Counted from the stretch's first letter, positions 34,446 through 43,899 are shown. The stretch is 64,000 nt of DNA from Pseudomonas cerasi (GCF_900074915.1 NZ_LT222319.1:3257001-3321000); one strand, 5' to 3'. Notes: a model not told the origin generated them from the letters alone. Numbers and translations are program-made.

Positions 34446-34544
34446 TGGGTACGTATTCAACTCGTATAAGTGGCAGGCGGCGCATTGTGCAGAAACCTTA
34501 CCGGGTTCTCAAAGCACATACACAATTAGTCACTGAAGGCTCAT

Positions 34545-34564
34545 GTGAGTCAATATTGACTCAC
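34545..34564. promoter_or_regulatory. 20-bp perfect palindrome, probable TetR operator
   Basis: GTGAGTCAATATTGACTCAC is fully self-complementary and lies 100 bases upstream of the regulator ATG and 60 bases upstream of the adaptor gene start. Length and symmetry fit a TetR dimer site; it contains TTGACT, which could be the -35 box of the pump promoter. Confidence 0.75.
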
Positions 34565-34624
34565 CGTCTTTCAGAGTGGATCATTCGCGGCTTTAGCATC
34601 TGATGGGCTGCGGCCGGGTGAACG

Positions 34625-35785
34625 ATGAGTAGTTTCAGCGATTGGCGTGTGATGCCTGCAGTAGCCCTGCTGGCAGCGTTGGGTCTGGTCGGGTGCGAGC
34701 AGAAACAGCAGCAGGATCACGCGGCATCGAAAGCGCCCAAAGAGGTGGAAGCCATTACCGTCAACGCCGAATCGTTCACGGTCGTTGACGAACTGCCCGG
34801 CCGTATCGAACCGGTGCGTGTGGCGCAGGTTCGCGCGCGGGTGGCCGGCATCGTGCTGAGCCGCAACTTCGAGGAAGGCGCCGATGTGAAAGCCGGCGCA
34901 GTGCTGTTCCAGATCGATCCGGCGCCGTTCAAGGCTGCGCTGTCCAAGGCGCAGGGAGATCTGGCCCGCACTGAAGCCACGCTGTTCGAGACTCAGGCCA
35001 CGGTCAAACGTTACGAGTCGCTGGTGGAAATTGAAGCGGTCAGCCGCCAGACTTTCGACACCGCCCGCTCTGCACTGCAAAACGCAATCGCCGCTAAAAA
35101 GTCGGCTCAGGCTGATGTCGAAACGGCCAGGCTGAACCTGGGCTATGCCACCGTCAAGGCGCCGATTTCAGGCCGCATCGGCCGCGCGATGGTGACCGAG
35201 GGCGCGCTGGTCGGTCAGGGCGAAACCACGCTGCTGGCAACCATTCAACAACTCGACCCGGTCTACGCCGACTTTACCCAGCCGGCTGCCGAGGCCTTGC
35301 AGATGCGCGCCGCGATACAGGAAGGCCGCTTGCCCAAGGGCGGCGAAGACGCGTTGTCACTGAGTGTCGACGGCACCGATTACACGAGCACCGGCACCCT
35401 GCTGTTTACCGATGTCGCAGTAGACCGGACCACCGGCCAAGTGTCGTTGCGCGCCCGCTTTGCCAATCCCAAGGGCGTGCTGCTGCCCGGTATGTATGTG
35501 CGGGTGCGCACACCGCAGCGCGTCGACAGCAACGCCATTCTTGTCCCGCAGCGCGCCGTTCAGCGCTCCGGCGACGGTGCGGCACGCGTGCTGGTGATTA
35601 CCCAGGACGGCACGGTCGAAGCGCGTCCGGTCAAAACCGGGGCGATGCAGGATTCGCGCTGGCAGATCACCGAAGGCCTGAAGGCAGACGAACAGGTCAT
35701 TGTCGGCAATATGACCGGGCTCAGCGCCGGCGACAAGGTCGCGCGCAAATCGCCATCCGCCCAACCGCAGGCCAAGGCGCAATAA
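34625..35785 (+). CDS. RND efflux periplasmic adaptor (membrane fusion protein), MexA/MexE-like
   Basis: 386-residue lipoprotein: lipobox LVGC (ALLAALGLVGCEQ), barrel-sandwich and alpha-hairpin (VKRYESLVEIEAVSRQTFDTARSALQNAIAAKKSAQADVETARLNLGYATVKAPISGRIG), then beta-barrel and membrane-proximal domains. It bridges the inner-membrane pump and an outer-membrane channel. ATG at 34625 begins a plausible signal; an internal ATG (MPAVALL) would leave no basic N-terminus. The pump gene follows 33 bases downstream. Confidence 0.9.
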   Translation: MSSFSDWRVMPAVALLAALGLVGCEQKQQQDHAASKAPKEVEAITVNAESFTVVDELPGRIEPVRVAQVRARVAGIVLSRNFEEGADVKAGAVLFQIDPAPFKAALSKAQGDLARTEATLFETQATVKRYESLVEIEAVSRQTFDTARSALQNAIAAKKSAQADVETARLNLGYATVKAPISGRIGRAMVTEGALVGQGETTLLATIQQLDPVYADFTQPAAEALQMRAAIQEGRLPKGGEDALSLSVDGTDYTSTGTLLFTDVAVDRTTGQVSLRARFANPKGVLLPGMYVRVRTPQRVDSNAILVPQRAVQRSGDGAARVLVITQDGTVEARPVKTGAMQDSRWQITEGLKADEQVIVGNMTGLSAGDKVARKSPSAQPQAKAQ

Positions 35786-35818
35786 AGCCGCCTTCAGCGC
35801 GACCGAGGATCACTGTCA

Positions 35819-38800
35819 ATGTCTCTCTTCTTTATCAAGCGCCCCAACTTCGCCTGGGTACTTGCCCTGTTCATCCTGCTCGCCGGGTTGATGGCTCTGC
35901 CGTCCCTGCCTGTGGCGCAGTACCCGGACGTGGCGCCACCGCAGATCACCATCACCGCCACCTACCCCGGCGCATCCGCGAAGGTACTGGTCGATTCGGT
36001 GACCAGCGTTATCGAGGACGAACTGAACGGCGCCAAAGGGATGCTGTATTACGAGTCGACCAGCAACTCGACCGGCAGCGCGGAAATCAACGTCACGTTC
36101 GTGCCGGGCACCAACCCGGACCTGGCTCAGGTCGAAGTCCAGAACCGTATCAAGAAAGCCGAAGCACGCTTGCCGCAGACGGTCCTCAGCCAGGGCCTGC
36201 AGGTCGAACAGGCCAGCTCCGGTTTTCTGTTGATCTACACCCTGAACTACAAGGACGGCGCGGCCAACAAGGATACCGTCGCGCTGGCCGACTACGCGGC
36301 ACGCAACGTCAATAACGAAATCAGCCGGGTGAACGGTGTTGGCAGGCTGCAATTCTTCGCTGCCGAAGCCGCGATGCGGGTATGGATCGATCCGCAGAAG
36401 CTGGTGGGCTTCGGGTTGTCCATCGACGACGTGAATGCCGCGATTCGGGCGCAGAACGTGCAGGTTCCGGCAGGCAGCTTCGGCAGCAGCCCGGCCTCGT
36501 CACTGCAGGAATTGACGGCCACCCTCGCGGTAAAGGGGACTTTGGACAACCCGGAAGAGTTCGGGCGCATCGTTCTGCGTGCCAACGAAGACGGCTCTGC
36601 GGTGCACCTGTCCGATGTGGCGCGTGTAGCGGTCGGCAGCCAGGATTACAGCTTCGAATCACGCCTGAACGGGCAACGTGCCGTCGCCGGTGCCGTACAG
36701 CTGTCGCCGGGCGCCAACGCGATCCAGACGGCCAGAGCCGTCGAGCAGCGGCTCACCGAGCTGTCGGTCAATTTCCCGGAAGGCGTCGGGTTTTCGATAC
36801 CGTACGACACCTCGCGCTTCGTCGACGTAGCCATCGACAAGGTGATCTACACCCTCATCGAAGCCATGATCCTGGTGTTTCTGGTGATGTTCCTGTTTCT
36901 GCAGAACATCCGTTACACGCTGATACCGACCATCGTGGTCCCGGTGTGTCTGGCGGGAACGCTGGCGATCATGTACCTGATGGGCTTCTCGGTGAACATG
37001 ATGACCATGTTCGGCATGGTGCTGGCCATCGGTATTCTGGTCGACGACGCCATTGTGGTCGTGGAAAACGTCGAGCGGATCATGGCTGAAGAAGGCCTCT
37101 CTCCCGCCGCCGCAACGGTCAAGGCGATGCAGCAGGTTTCCGGGGCGATTTTCGGCATCACGCTGGTCCTGGCCGCTGTGTTTCTGCCACTGGCGTTCAT
37201 GGGCGGCTCGGTCGGGGTCATCTACCAGCAGTTCTCGCTGTCGCTGGCCGTGTCGATTCTGTTTTCAGGTTTCCTGGCCCTGACGTTCACCCCGGCGCTG
37301 TGTGCCACGCTGCTCAAGCCGATCCCGGCCGGGCACCATGAAAAGCGTGGTTTCTTCGGTGGTTTCAATCGTCTGTTCGGCACGTTCACCGACCGTTACG
37401 AGCGCGTCAGCTCAAGCATGATCAAGCGCGCCGGCCGCTACATGCTGCTGTACCTCGGTATCGTCGGTCTGCTGGGCTTTTTCTACCTGCGCCTGCCGGA
37501 GTCCTTTGTGCCCGTTGAAGATCAGGGCTATCTGATCATCGATGTGCAACTGCCTCCCGGCGCCACCCGGTCGCGTACCGACCTCACCGCGCAATTGCTC
37601 GAGAACTACATGCTGTCCCGCGAAGCCACGGGTGCGGTGACCATGCTGCTGGGGTTCAGCTTCTCGGGCATGGGTGAAAACGCCGGTCTTGCGTTCCCGA
37701 CCCTGAAGGACTGGTCGGAGCGCGGCAAGGGCCAGTCGGCGGCTGAGGAAGCGGCGGCATTCAACCAGCATTTTGCCGGGCTCGGCGACGGCACGGTGAT
37801 GGCAGTAACGCCACCGCCTATCGACGGCCTGGGCACCTCGGGCGGCTTCTCGCTGCGCCTGCAGGACCGTGCAGGCCTGGGCCGCGAAGCCCTGCTGGCG
37901 GCACGCGACAAGCTGCTCGGCGAGGCCAACGGCAACCCGAAGATTCTCTACGCGATGATGGAAGGTCTGGCCGAAGCGCCGCAATTGCGCCTGAACATCG
38001 ACCGCGAAAAGGCCCGGGCGCTGGGCGTGAGTTTCGAATCGATCAGCAATGCGCTGTCCACCGCCTTCGGTTCCTCGGTGATCAGCGACTTCGCCAATGC
38101 CGGACGTCAACAGCGCGTGGTCGTGCAGGCCGAACAAAGTTCGCGAATGACCCCGGAAAGCGTGCTCAAGCTCTACGTACCCAATAGCAGCGGCACGCTG
38201 GTGCCGCTGGGCGCCTTCGTTTCGACGCACTGGGAACAAGGCCCGGTGCAGATCGCCCGCTACAACGGCTACCCCGCATTCAGGATTTCCGGTGATGCAG
38301 CACCGGGCGTCAGTACCGGTGAGGCCATGGCGGAAATCGAACGGATCGTTTCCGGGCTGCCGCAAGGCATCGGTTACGAATGGACCGGCCTCTCCTATCA
38401 GGAAAGAGTCGCCAGCGGCCAGGCGGTCGGACTGTTCGGCCTGGCGCTGCTGGTGGTGTTCCTGCTGCTGGTCGCGTTGTATGAGAGCTGGGCAATCCCG
38501 CTGGTGGTGATGCTGATCGTTCCCGTCGGCGCGCTGGGCTCCGTGCTGGCCGTGACGGCCGTCGGCATGCCCAATGATGTGTATTTCAAAGTCGGCCTGA
38601 TCACCATCATCGGGCTGGCCGCGAAAAACGCGATTCTCATCGTCGAGTTCGCCAAGGAACTCTGGGATCAGGGCCATTCCCTGCGCGACGCGGCACTTCA
38701 GGCTGCACGGCTGCGCTTTCGGCCGATTGTCATGACTTCGCTGGCCTTCATCCTTGGCGTGGTGCCGCTGACCCTGGCCACCGGCGCAGGCGCTGCAAGC

Positions 38801-38962
38801 CAGCGCGCCATCGGCACTGGCGTCATCGGCGGCATGCTCAGCGCGACGCTGCTGGGCGTGGTTCTGGTGCCTATATTCTTTTTCTGGGTGTTGACCGTGC
38901 TGCGCCGCAAACCGCATGCGCAACAGATTACCGACGATCAGCAACTGACGGAGAAGCGATAG
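35819..38962 (+). CDS. RND multidrug efflux pump, HAE1 family (MexB/MexF-like)
   Basis: 1047 residues, the full HAE1 length. MSLFFIKRPNFAWVLALFILLAGL forms helix 1, followed by the porter-domain segment PVAQYPDVAPPQITITATYPGASA. Helix 4 carries the proton-relay aspartates in AIGILVDDAIVVVENVERIM, and helix 10 has the matching lysine region (GLAAKNAILIVEFAKEL). GAGGA precedes the ATG. No outer-membrane factor gene follows, so the pump must borrow one encoded elsewhere (OprM/TtgC type). Substrate range cannot be read from sequence. Confidence 0.92.
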   Translation: MSLFFIKRPNFAWVLALFILLAGLMALPSLPVAQYPDVAPPQITITATYPGASAKVLVDSVTSVIEDELNGAKGMLYYESTSNSTGSAEINVTFVPGTNPDLAQVEVQNRIKKAEARLPQTVLSQGLQVEQASSGFLLIYTLNYKDGAANKDTVALADYAARNVNNEISRVNGVGRLQFFAAEAAMRVWIDPQKLVGFGLSIDDVNAAIRAQNVQVPAGSFGSSPASSLQELTATLAVKGTLDNPEEFGRIVLRANEDGSAVHLSDVARVAVGSQDYSFESRLNGQRAVAGAVQLSPGANAIQTARAVEQRLTELSVNFPEGVGFSIPYDTSRFVDVAIDKVIYTLIEAMILVFLVMFLFLQNIRYTLIPTIVVPVCLAGTLAIMYLMGFSVNMMTMFGMVLAIGILVDDAIVVVENVERIMAEEGLSPAAATVKAMQQVSGAIFGITLVLAAVFLPLAFMGGSVGVIYQQFSLSLAVSILFSGFLALTFTPALCATLLKPIPAGHHEKRGFFGGFNRLFGTFTDRYERVSSSMIKRAGRYMLLYLGIVGLLGFFYLRLPESFVPVEDQGYLIIDVQLPPGATRSRTDLTAQLLENYMLSREATGAVTMLLGFSFSGMGENAGLAFPTLKDWSERGKGQSAAEEAAAFNQHFAGLGDGTVMAVTPPPIDGLGTSGGFSLRLQDRAGLGREALLAARDKLLGEANGNPKILYAMMEGLAEAPQLRLNIDREKARALGVSFESISNALSTAFGSSVISDFANAGRQQRVVVQAEQSSRMTPESVLKLYVPNSSGTLVPLGAFVSTHWEQGPVQIARYNGYPAFRISGDAAPGVSTGEAMAEIERIVSGLPQGIGYEWTGLSYQERVASGQAVGLFGLALLVVFLLLVALYESWAIPLVVMLIVPVGALGSVLAVTAVGMPNDVYFKVGLITIIGLAAKNAILIVEFAKELWDQGHSLRDAALQAARLRFRPIVMTSLAFILGVVPLTLATGAGAASQRAIGTGVIGGMLSATLLGVVLVPIFFFWVLTVLRRKPHAQQITDDQQLTEKR

Positions 38963-38971
38963 GCAGCAAGC

Positions 38972-38998
38972 GGCCAGCGGGTATCAATCCCGCTGGCC
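38972..38998. terminator. Bidirectional terminator hairpin between the pump and cyclase genes
   Basis: GGCCAGCGGG (38972-38981) and CCCGCTGGCC (38989-38998) make a perfect 10-bp stem with a 7-base loop. The stop codon of the convergent diguanylate cyclase gene (38984-38986) is inside the loop. There is no U-tract, so termination may rely on the stem or on Rho. Confidence 0.65.
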
Positions 38999-40651
38999 CG
39001 ACCTTGGCTCCGTGTCGGCTTGCGCGTCCGTAGAGGACTTGACGCGGGTCCAGGCCGGTAATGTGCCGGTCGCGATTTCCGACGCCACATTCACCCGGTT
39101 GCGACCCTGCGACTTGGCGGCATACAACGCGCGGTCGGCAAGCTCAATCAGGCCACGCTGATCGAGTTGGCGATCGGTGCCGACGAATGTCGCGACACCG
39201 AGGCTGATCGTCACGATGCCAAACGGGCTGGCGGGATGCTCGATCTGCTCGTCACGGATGGCCTGCAGGATGTTCTCGGCCACCTGGCGAGCGTTCGACT
39301 CGTCAGTACCTGGCAACACCACGGCGATCTCTTCACCGCCATAACGGGCGGCGACGTCGCTGGGACGACGAATGAACTGCTCAACCACTCGGGCCAGCGC
39401 AATCAGGCATTCGTCACCGGCCAGGTGGCCGTAATGATCGTTGTAGCGTTTGAAATGATCGGCATCGATCAAAATCAGCGACAGCAGGCTGCGCTCGCGT
39501 CTGGCGCGCTTGAATTCGACTTCCAGAAACTGATCGAAACGTCTGCGATTGGCCAGCCCGGTCAGCTTGTCTTCGGAGGCAATCAACTCCAGGTGCTGGT
39601 TGAGCTGGATCAGGGCTGCCTGTGAATCGAGCAACTGGTCTTCTGCGCGTATGCGGCTGTGAATGTGCCCAATCAGACGAACGCCGAGTCCGATCACCAG
39701 TCCGAGCAGCACCAGCATGACCAGAATGGACTGCTTAGTCTGGCCCAGCCAGTCGAGCATGGCTTCTTTCTGACCCAGCGCAACCACGGTGACGATCGGG
39801 TAGACATCACTGCGTTTGAACGCATAAAAACGCGCAACACCGTCAATCCTGGAAACGAACTGTGCGGTACCTGACACTCGGCCGCGTTCCGACCTGAAAA
39901 TGGGCGTCGATGACAGATCGCGACCGATCTCCTGCTCCAGATGGGGATAGCGCACCCGCAACTGCCCGGCGGTCGACGTCAGACTGATAATGCCGGTTTG
40001 CCCGACCTTGATGTCCGAATAGAACTTCAACAGGTGGTCGACACCGATGGTGGCGACCATCAGCCCGGCAAAACTCGCGTCGGGATTATTGATGCGTCTG
40101 CTGACCGATATGACCCATTCACCGGAGGCACGGCTGCGAATCGTCGGACCGATGTAAGGGGCTTTGTCAGGCATCTTCAGGTGGTGCTGAAAGAACTCGC
40201 GCTGCGCGCTGTTGATGCCGATAACCCTGGGATTGCTCGAGAAGATGCAAATCCCGTCGGCGTTGTACAGCGACACGGTATCGATCTGCGGCAGCGCGCC
40301 CATTTCACGCGCAATGACCCACCTGAGACGCTCGATCTGTTCAGGCCCGACGCCGTCCTTTTCGACACGCTCCGTCAGGCCGATCAGCATCAGCTCGCTT
40401 TGCTTGAAAATGCCATCCGTATAGGTGCTTAGCGCTCCAGCCAGATTGATCGTGCTGGTCTGGATGTTTTCCAGGGTGTTGCGGCGTGCGGTCCATGCTT
40501 GCCAGGCCATCAACATCACCACGCAGGCGCACACTACGAAGATCAGCCATGACGCAAGCCGAAGGTCGCGTTTCAAAACTTGCCTCCACAACAGGTGAGA
40601 ACCAGTGCATCTGGTTTTTCTGAAAACCGGACCTGATTGCTCAGGGGCCAT
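38984..40651 (-). CDS. Membrane-bound diguanylate cyclase with periplasmic Cache-type sensor
   Basis: 555 residues. A first membrane helix (SWLIFVVCACVVMLMAWQAW) and a second one (QSILVMLVLLGLVIGLGVRL) bracket a periplasmic domain of about 280 residues of the double-Cache type, with WVISVSRRINNPDASFAGLMVATIGVDHLL. The cytoplasmic C-terminal GGDEF domain has the active-site variant GGEEI (ARYGGEEIAVVLPGTD) and the upstream DKLTGLANRRRFDQ motif, so c-di-GMP synthesis is expected. No RxxD inhibitory site is obvious five residues before GGEEI. AAAGGA supports the ATG at 40651. Confidence 0.88.
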   Translation of the reverse strand: MAPEQSGPVFRKTRCTGSHLLWRQVLKRDLRLASWLIFVVCACVVMLMAWQAWTARRNTLENIQTSTINLAGALSTYTDGIFKQSELMLIGLTERVEKDGVGPEQIERLRWVIAREMGALPQIDTVSLYNADGICIFSSNPRVIGINSAQREFFQHHLKMPDKAPYIGPTIRSRASGEWVISVSRRINNPDASFAGLMVATIGVDHLLKFYSDIKVGQTGIISLTSTAGQLRVRYPHLEQEIGRDLSSTPIFRSERGRVSGTAQFVSRIDGVARFYAFKRSDVYPIVTVVALGQKEAMLDWLGQTKQSILVMLVLLGLVIGLGVRLIGHIHSRIRAEDQLLDSQAALIQLNQHLELIASEDKLTGLANRRRFDQFLEVEFKRARRERSLLSLILIDADHFKRYNDHYGHLAGDECLIALARVVEQFIRRPSDVAARYGGEEIAVVLPGTDESNARQVAENILQAIRDEQIEHPASPFGIVTISLGVATFVGTDRQLDQRGLIELADRALYAAKSQGRNRVNVASEIATGTLPAWTRVKSSTDAQADTEPRSGQRD

Positions 40652-40798
40652 CGACAATCCTTTCGCTACTAACTGCCATTGTCGGCAAGTGCTCGGCCAT
40701 ACCTGGAAGGCCTGGCATCGATAAAAGCATGCCAGTGAGTGGCATCATAATGCCACGTACAGCTGTCTATGGGTTGATCGGGGATGAACATACGAAAG

Positions 40799-40828
40799 CA
40801 GGCGCACACTGGATCACAGTGGCGCCTG
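40799..40828 (-). terminator. Long hairpin downstream of sfnG
   Basis: CAGGCGC-A-CACTG and CAGTG-GCGCCTG pair as a 12-bp stem with a single bulged A and a short loop, about 65 bases past the sfnG stop. Flanking T content is low on the minus strand. It may end sfnG transcription or protect its 3' end. Confidence 0.55.
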
Positions 40829-40894
40829 ATTTTATGGAGGGCTGTAAGCGCGGCCGGCTTACAAGGGCATGGCGGGTTGTCGTTATTGGCGGGG

Positions 40895-41995
40895 TCAAGC
40901 CGTCTCGGCGACAGGCTTGCGTTGTGCAGCGGCTTCCAGTTCGCGTACCAGAGGCAATACGTGCTGGCCGAAATAGGCGACTTCTTCCTGGAAATGCAGG
41001 AACGCTGAAAGCACCAGGTCTACGCCAACGGACTTGAGTTCGACGATGCGCTCGGCAATCTGCCGCGGTGTGCCAATCAGATTGGTCTTGAAGCCATCGT
41101 TGTACTGCACCAGATCCTGAAAGGTGGATTTGGCCCAGTTGCCCTCGCCTTCCGGACTGGCCTTGCCAGCCTGCTTCGCGGCATCACCAAAGGCGTTGAC
41201 GGCTTCCGGATCTGCTTTTTCGACGATTTCGGCCAGCACGGCACGCGCCTCTTCTTCGGTATCCCTGGCAATGATGAAAGCATTCACACCGATCTTCACC
41301 GAATGCCCGTTCGCGGCAGCCTTGGCTCGGATGTCATCGACCTGGGCCTTGATGCCTTCGACGGTATTGCCGTTGGTGAAATACCAGTCCGACACCCGCG
41401 CCGCCATATCACGTGCGGCCCGCGAGCTGCCGCCCTGAAAGATTTCCGGGTGAGGACGCTGGATCGGCTTGGGCTTGAGGGTGTAATCATGGAAGCGATA
41501 GAAATCCCCCTTGAAGGTGAAGTTGTCGGTGGTCCAGATCCCCTTGAGGGCGCGGATGAACTCCTCGGAGCGGCGATAACGTTCATCATGCTCCAGCCAG
41601 GGCTCTCCGATAGCCTGAAACTCGCCCTTGAACCAGCCGCTGACAATATTGACCGCCACACGCCCGGCGGTGAGCTGATCGATGGTCGCCAGTTGCTTGG
41701 CGGCCACCGACGGGGTCCATGGCCCGGGCAATATCGCGGCAATGACCTTGAGCTTCTCGGTGGCCGCGAGTAGCGCATGGCTGAAGGCTACGGATTCATG
41801 CTGGAATTCGGCGCCATAACCGGCGGTAAAGCGAATTTGCGTCAGCGCGTAGTCGAAACCGGACTGCTCGGCGATCTGCGCCAGCTTACGGTTGTAGTCG
41901 ATGGTCCAGCTGGTGCGCTGTTCGATCTTGCTGACTACCAGCCCACCGCTGACGTTGGGTACCCAGTACGCAAATTTTATGGACGATTGGCTCAT
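40895..41995 (-). CDS. sfnG: FMNH2-dependent dimethyl sulfone monooxygenase
   Basis: 366-residue bacterial-luciferase-fold flavin monooxygenase. The N-terminus IKFAYWVPNVSGGLVVSKIEQRTSW and TQIRFTAGYGAEFQHESVAFSHALL are distinctive of SfnG, which oxidises dimethyl sulfone to methanesulfinate so that its sulfur can be used when sulfate is scarce. The flavin-binding luciferase core (VSGWFKGEFQAIGEPWLEHDERYRRSEEFI) is close to alkanesulfonate monooxygenase SsuD, the main alternative. In P. putida it is driven by sigma-54 and the activator SfnR; a matching -24/-12 promoter is present here. Neither sfnR nor the flavin reductase sfnF is in the window. Confidence 0.88.
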   Translation of the reverse strand: MSQSSIKFAYWVPNVSGGLVVSKIEQRTSWTIDYNRKLAQIAEQSGFDYALTQIRFTAGYGAEFQHESVAFSHALLAATEKLKVIAAILPGPWTPSVAAKQLATIDQLTAGRVAVNIVSGWFKGEFQAIGEPWLEHDERYRRSEEFIRALKGIWTTDNFTFKGDFYRFHDYTLKPKPIQRPHPEIFQGGSSRAARDMAARVSDWYFTNGNTVEGIKAQVDDIRAKAAANGHSVKIGVNAFIIARDTEEEARAVLAEIVEKADPEAVNAFGDAAKQAGKASPEGEGNWAKSTFQDLVQYNDGFKTNLIGTPRQIAERIVELKSVGVDLVLSAFLHFQEEVAYFGQHVLPLVRELEAAAQRKPVAETA

Positions 41996-42059
41996 ATCGG
42001 TACTCCTCTGGCTGCAAGCTTCCCGAGCGCATTAAGCACAAGGGCCTGCACATCCACAG

Positions 42060-42075
42060 AGCAGCAACCGTGCCA
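42060..42075 (-). promoter_or_regulatory. Sigma-54 (-24/-12) promoter of sfnG
   Basis: Read on the minus strand the bases are TGGCACGGTTGCTGCT, which fits the RpoN consensus TGGCACG-N4-TTGCW with one mismatch and correct GG-N10-GC spacing. It lies about 65 bases upstream of the sfnG ATG. Confidence 0.75.
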
Positions 42076-42318
42076 TTCAATAAAACACTGGCATATCAAA
42101 GCGTTGCGTCAGCTGACTTGCAGCGCCAACTGTCCGTGTCAAGCCAAGGTGTGGAACTGCTGTTGGCGGAGCAACAGCTTTGCGGATTTCCTGACCATGC
42201 GCAGGACGTGATTCGCTGAAAACAAGCCGACGAGAGGCAGCTCGCCCTGCTATCCAGAATCGCATGGCTGGGGTAAATTTTGGATCCAATGAAACCGCAT
42301 TCATCTGCAGGAGCACCG

Positions 42319-42654
42319 ATGAAATTGCATGCCTGTTTTCTGGCCCTGATGATCCCTGCCCTTTCGGCGCATGCCGAAGGCAAAAGCATATCCATACCTC
42401 ATGATCCAACCGGCCAGCACGCACTGGTAGAGAAAAGCGGCAGCGCAAAGGAACGCGTGGTGATCACCCGGCGTGAAGGCATGCTCGGGGTGATCTACTT
42501 CAAGCGGGTCTATAACTGCGCCAACCACACTGTGAACCTGGTCGGCACCGGTTCCACGCTGGAAATCATGGAACAGGCAACGGCCGTGAGTGGCATGGGA
42601 CCGGTGATTCGCGACTCCACGGCCGACTACATCGAATCCGAGGCCTGCAGTTGA
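42319..42654 (+). CDS. Small exported protein, unknown
   Basis: 111 residues with a signal peptide (MKLHACFLALMIPALSAHA, cleavage after AHA) and a strong GGAG before the ATG at 42319. The mature part is about 90 residues of mostly beta character (ERVVITRREGMLGVIYFKRVYNC, HTVNLVGTGSTLEIM) and has two cysteines (YNC and the C-terminal EACS) that could form one disulfide. I do not recognise the family. A good terminator follows, so it is probably a single-gene unit. Confidence 0.75.
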   Translation: MKLHACFLALMIPALSAHAEGKSISIPHDPTGQHALVEKSGSAKERVVITRREGMLGVIYFKRVYNCANHTVNLVGTGSTLEIMEQATAVSGMGPVIRDSTADYIESEACS

Positions 42655-42698
42655 TTCTGACCTGATCAATCCTGCCCCGGCTGAATATGCGACATCCG

Positions 42699-42725
42699 AA
42701 AGCGCCTCCCATGAGGCGCTTTTTT
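42699..42725 (+). terminator. Intrinsic terminator
   Basis: AAAGCGCCTC (42699-42708), 4-base loop, GAGGCGCTTT (42713-42722) and further T residues. Textbook Rho-independent terminator for the small secreted protein gene. Confidence 0.9.
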
Positions 42726-42861
42726 CGTTTCTGCCGTTGGGTTTTACAGCAGGGAGCAGCACCGCAAAAAACACTTGCACCGAAAGTATTACGGTATACC
42801 ATCAGACAAAAATAACTCATCACGCCGGTGCAGGCGCCAGGATTTAAGCGAGGTAAGTGTC

Positions 42862-43899
42862 ATGAAGTTTTCGTTGTTCGTGCACATGGAGCGCTGGGAT
42901 GAAAGTGTCAGTCATCGCCAGCTGTTCGAGGACCTGACCGAGCTGACGCTGATGGCCGAGCAAGGCGGCTTCAGCACAGTCTGGATAGGCGAACACCACG
43001 CGATGGAATACACCATCTCGCCAAGCCCGATGCCGTTGCTGGCGTATCTGGCGGCCAGGACCACACATATTCATCTGGGCGCCGGCACCATCATTGCGCC
43101 GTTCTGGCACCCATTGCGGGTCGCGGGTGAATGCGCGCTGCTGGACGTGATCAGTAACGGGCGTATGGAAGTCGGCTTGGCACGCGGCGCCTATCAAGTG
43201 GAGTTCGACCGCATGGCCGGTGGCATGCCGGCCTCCGAAGGCGGCAAGGCGTTGCGTGAAATGGTCCCGGTGGTACGTGCGCTGTGGCAGGGTGACTACG
43301 CCCACGACGGCGATATCTGGAAATTCCCGACCTCGACTTCCGTGCCCAAGCCGATCAACACGCCGCCGATGTGGATCGCTGCGCGCGACCCTGACTCGCA
43401 CAATTTCGCCGTGCAGAACGGCTGTAACGTGATGGTCACCCCGTTGATGAAGGGTGACGAAGAAGTTGTCGACCTGAAGAACAAGTTCGCAGCCGCGCTG
43501 GCCAACAATCCCGACGTGCCCCGCCCGCAATTGATGGTACTGCGCCACACGCATGTGCATGCCGCAGACGATCCTGAAGGCTGGAAAGTGGGCGCCACTG
43601 CCATCGCGAAGTTCTACCGCACTTTCGACGCATGGTTCGGCAATAAACAGACGCCGGTCAACGGTTTTCTGGCCCCCAGCCCGGAAGAGAAGTTCAAGGA
43701 ACGTCCGGAGTTCGAGCTGGAGAATATCCGCAAGAACACCATGATCGGTACTCCTGAGGAGATCATTCCGCGCATTCGTCATTATCAAGAGTTAGGTGTC
43801 GACGAGTTCAGCTTCTGGTGCGACAACAGCCTGCCGCACGCCGAGAAGAAAAAGTCGCTTGAGCTGTTCATCAAGCACGTGGTGCCGGTGTTTCGTTGA
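42862..43899 (+). CDS. Luciferase-like (LLM-class) flavin-dependent oxidoreductase
   Basis: 345 residues: MKFSLFVHMERWDESVSHRQLFEDLTELTLMAEQGGF opens the TIM-barrel luciferase fold, followed by WIGEHHAMEYTISPSPMPLLAYLAART and the flavin-binding LISNGRMEVGLARGAYQVEFDRMAG-type segment. The EHH motif is typical of alkanal-monooxygenase-like members. It uses reduced flavin supplied by a separate reductase; the substrate is unknown. GAGGTAAG precedes the ATG. SfnG, of the same superfamily, lies 0.9 kb away, which hints at a role with organosulfur compounds but proves nothing. Confidence 0.85.
   Translation: MKFSLFVHMERWDESVSHRQLFEDLTELTLMAEQGGFSTVWIGEHHAMEYTISPSPMPLLAYLAARTTHIHLGAGTIIAPFWHPLRVAGECALLDVISNGRMEVGLARGAYQVEFDRMAGGMPASEGGKALREMVPVVRALWQGDYAHDGDIWKFPTSTSVPKPINTPPMWIAARDPDSHNFAVQNGCNVMVTPLMKGDEEVVDLKNKFAAALANNPDVPRPQLMVLRHTHVHAADDPEGWKVGATAIAKFYRTFDAWFGNKQTPVNGFLAPSPEEKFKERPEFELENIRKNTMIGTPEEIIPRIRHYQELGVDEFSFWCDNSLPHAEKKKSLELFIKHVVPVFR

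Noticed and set aside
37412..38944. 510-codon open frame antisense to the RND pump gene
   Set aside because: The sense strand encodes a full, motif-complete HAE1 pump; the antisense product is low-complexity H/Q/R-rich, as expected of a mirror frame.
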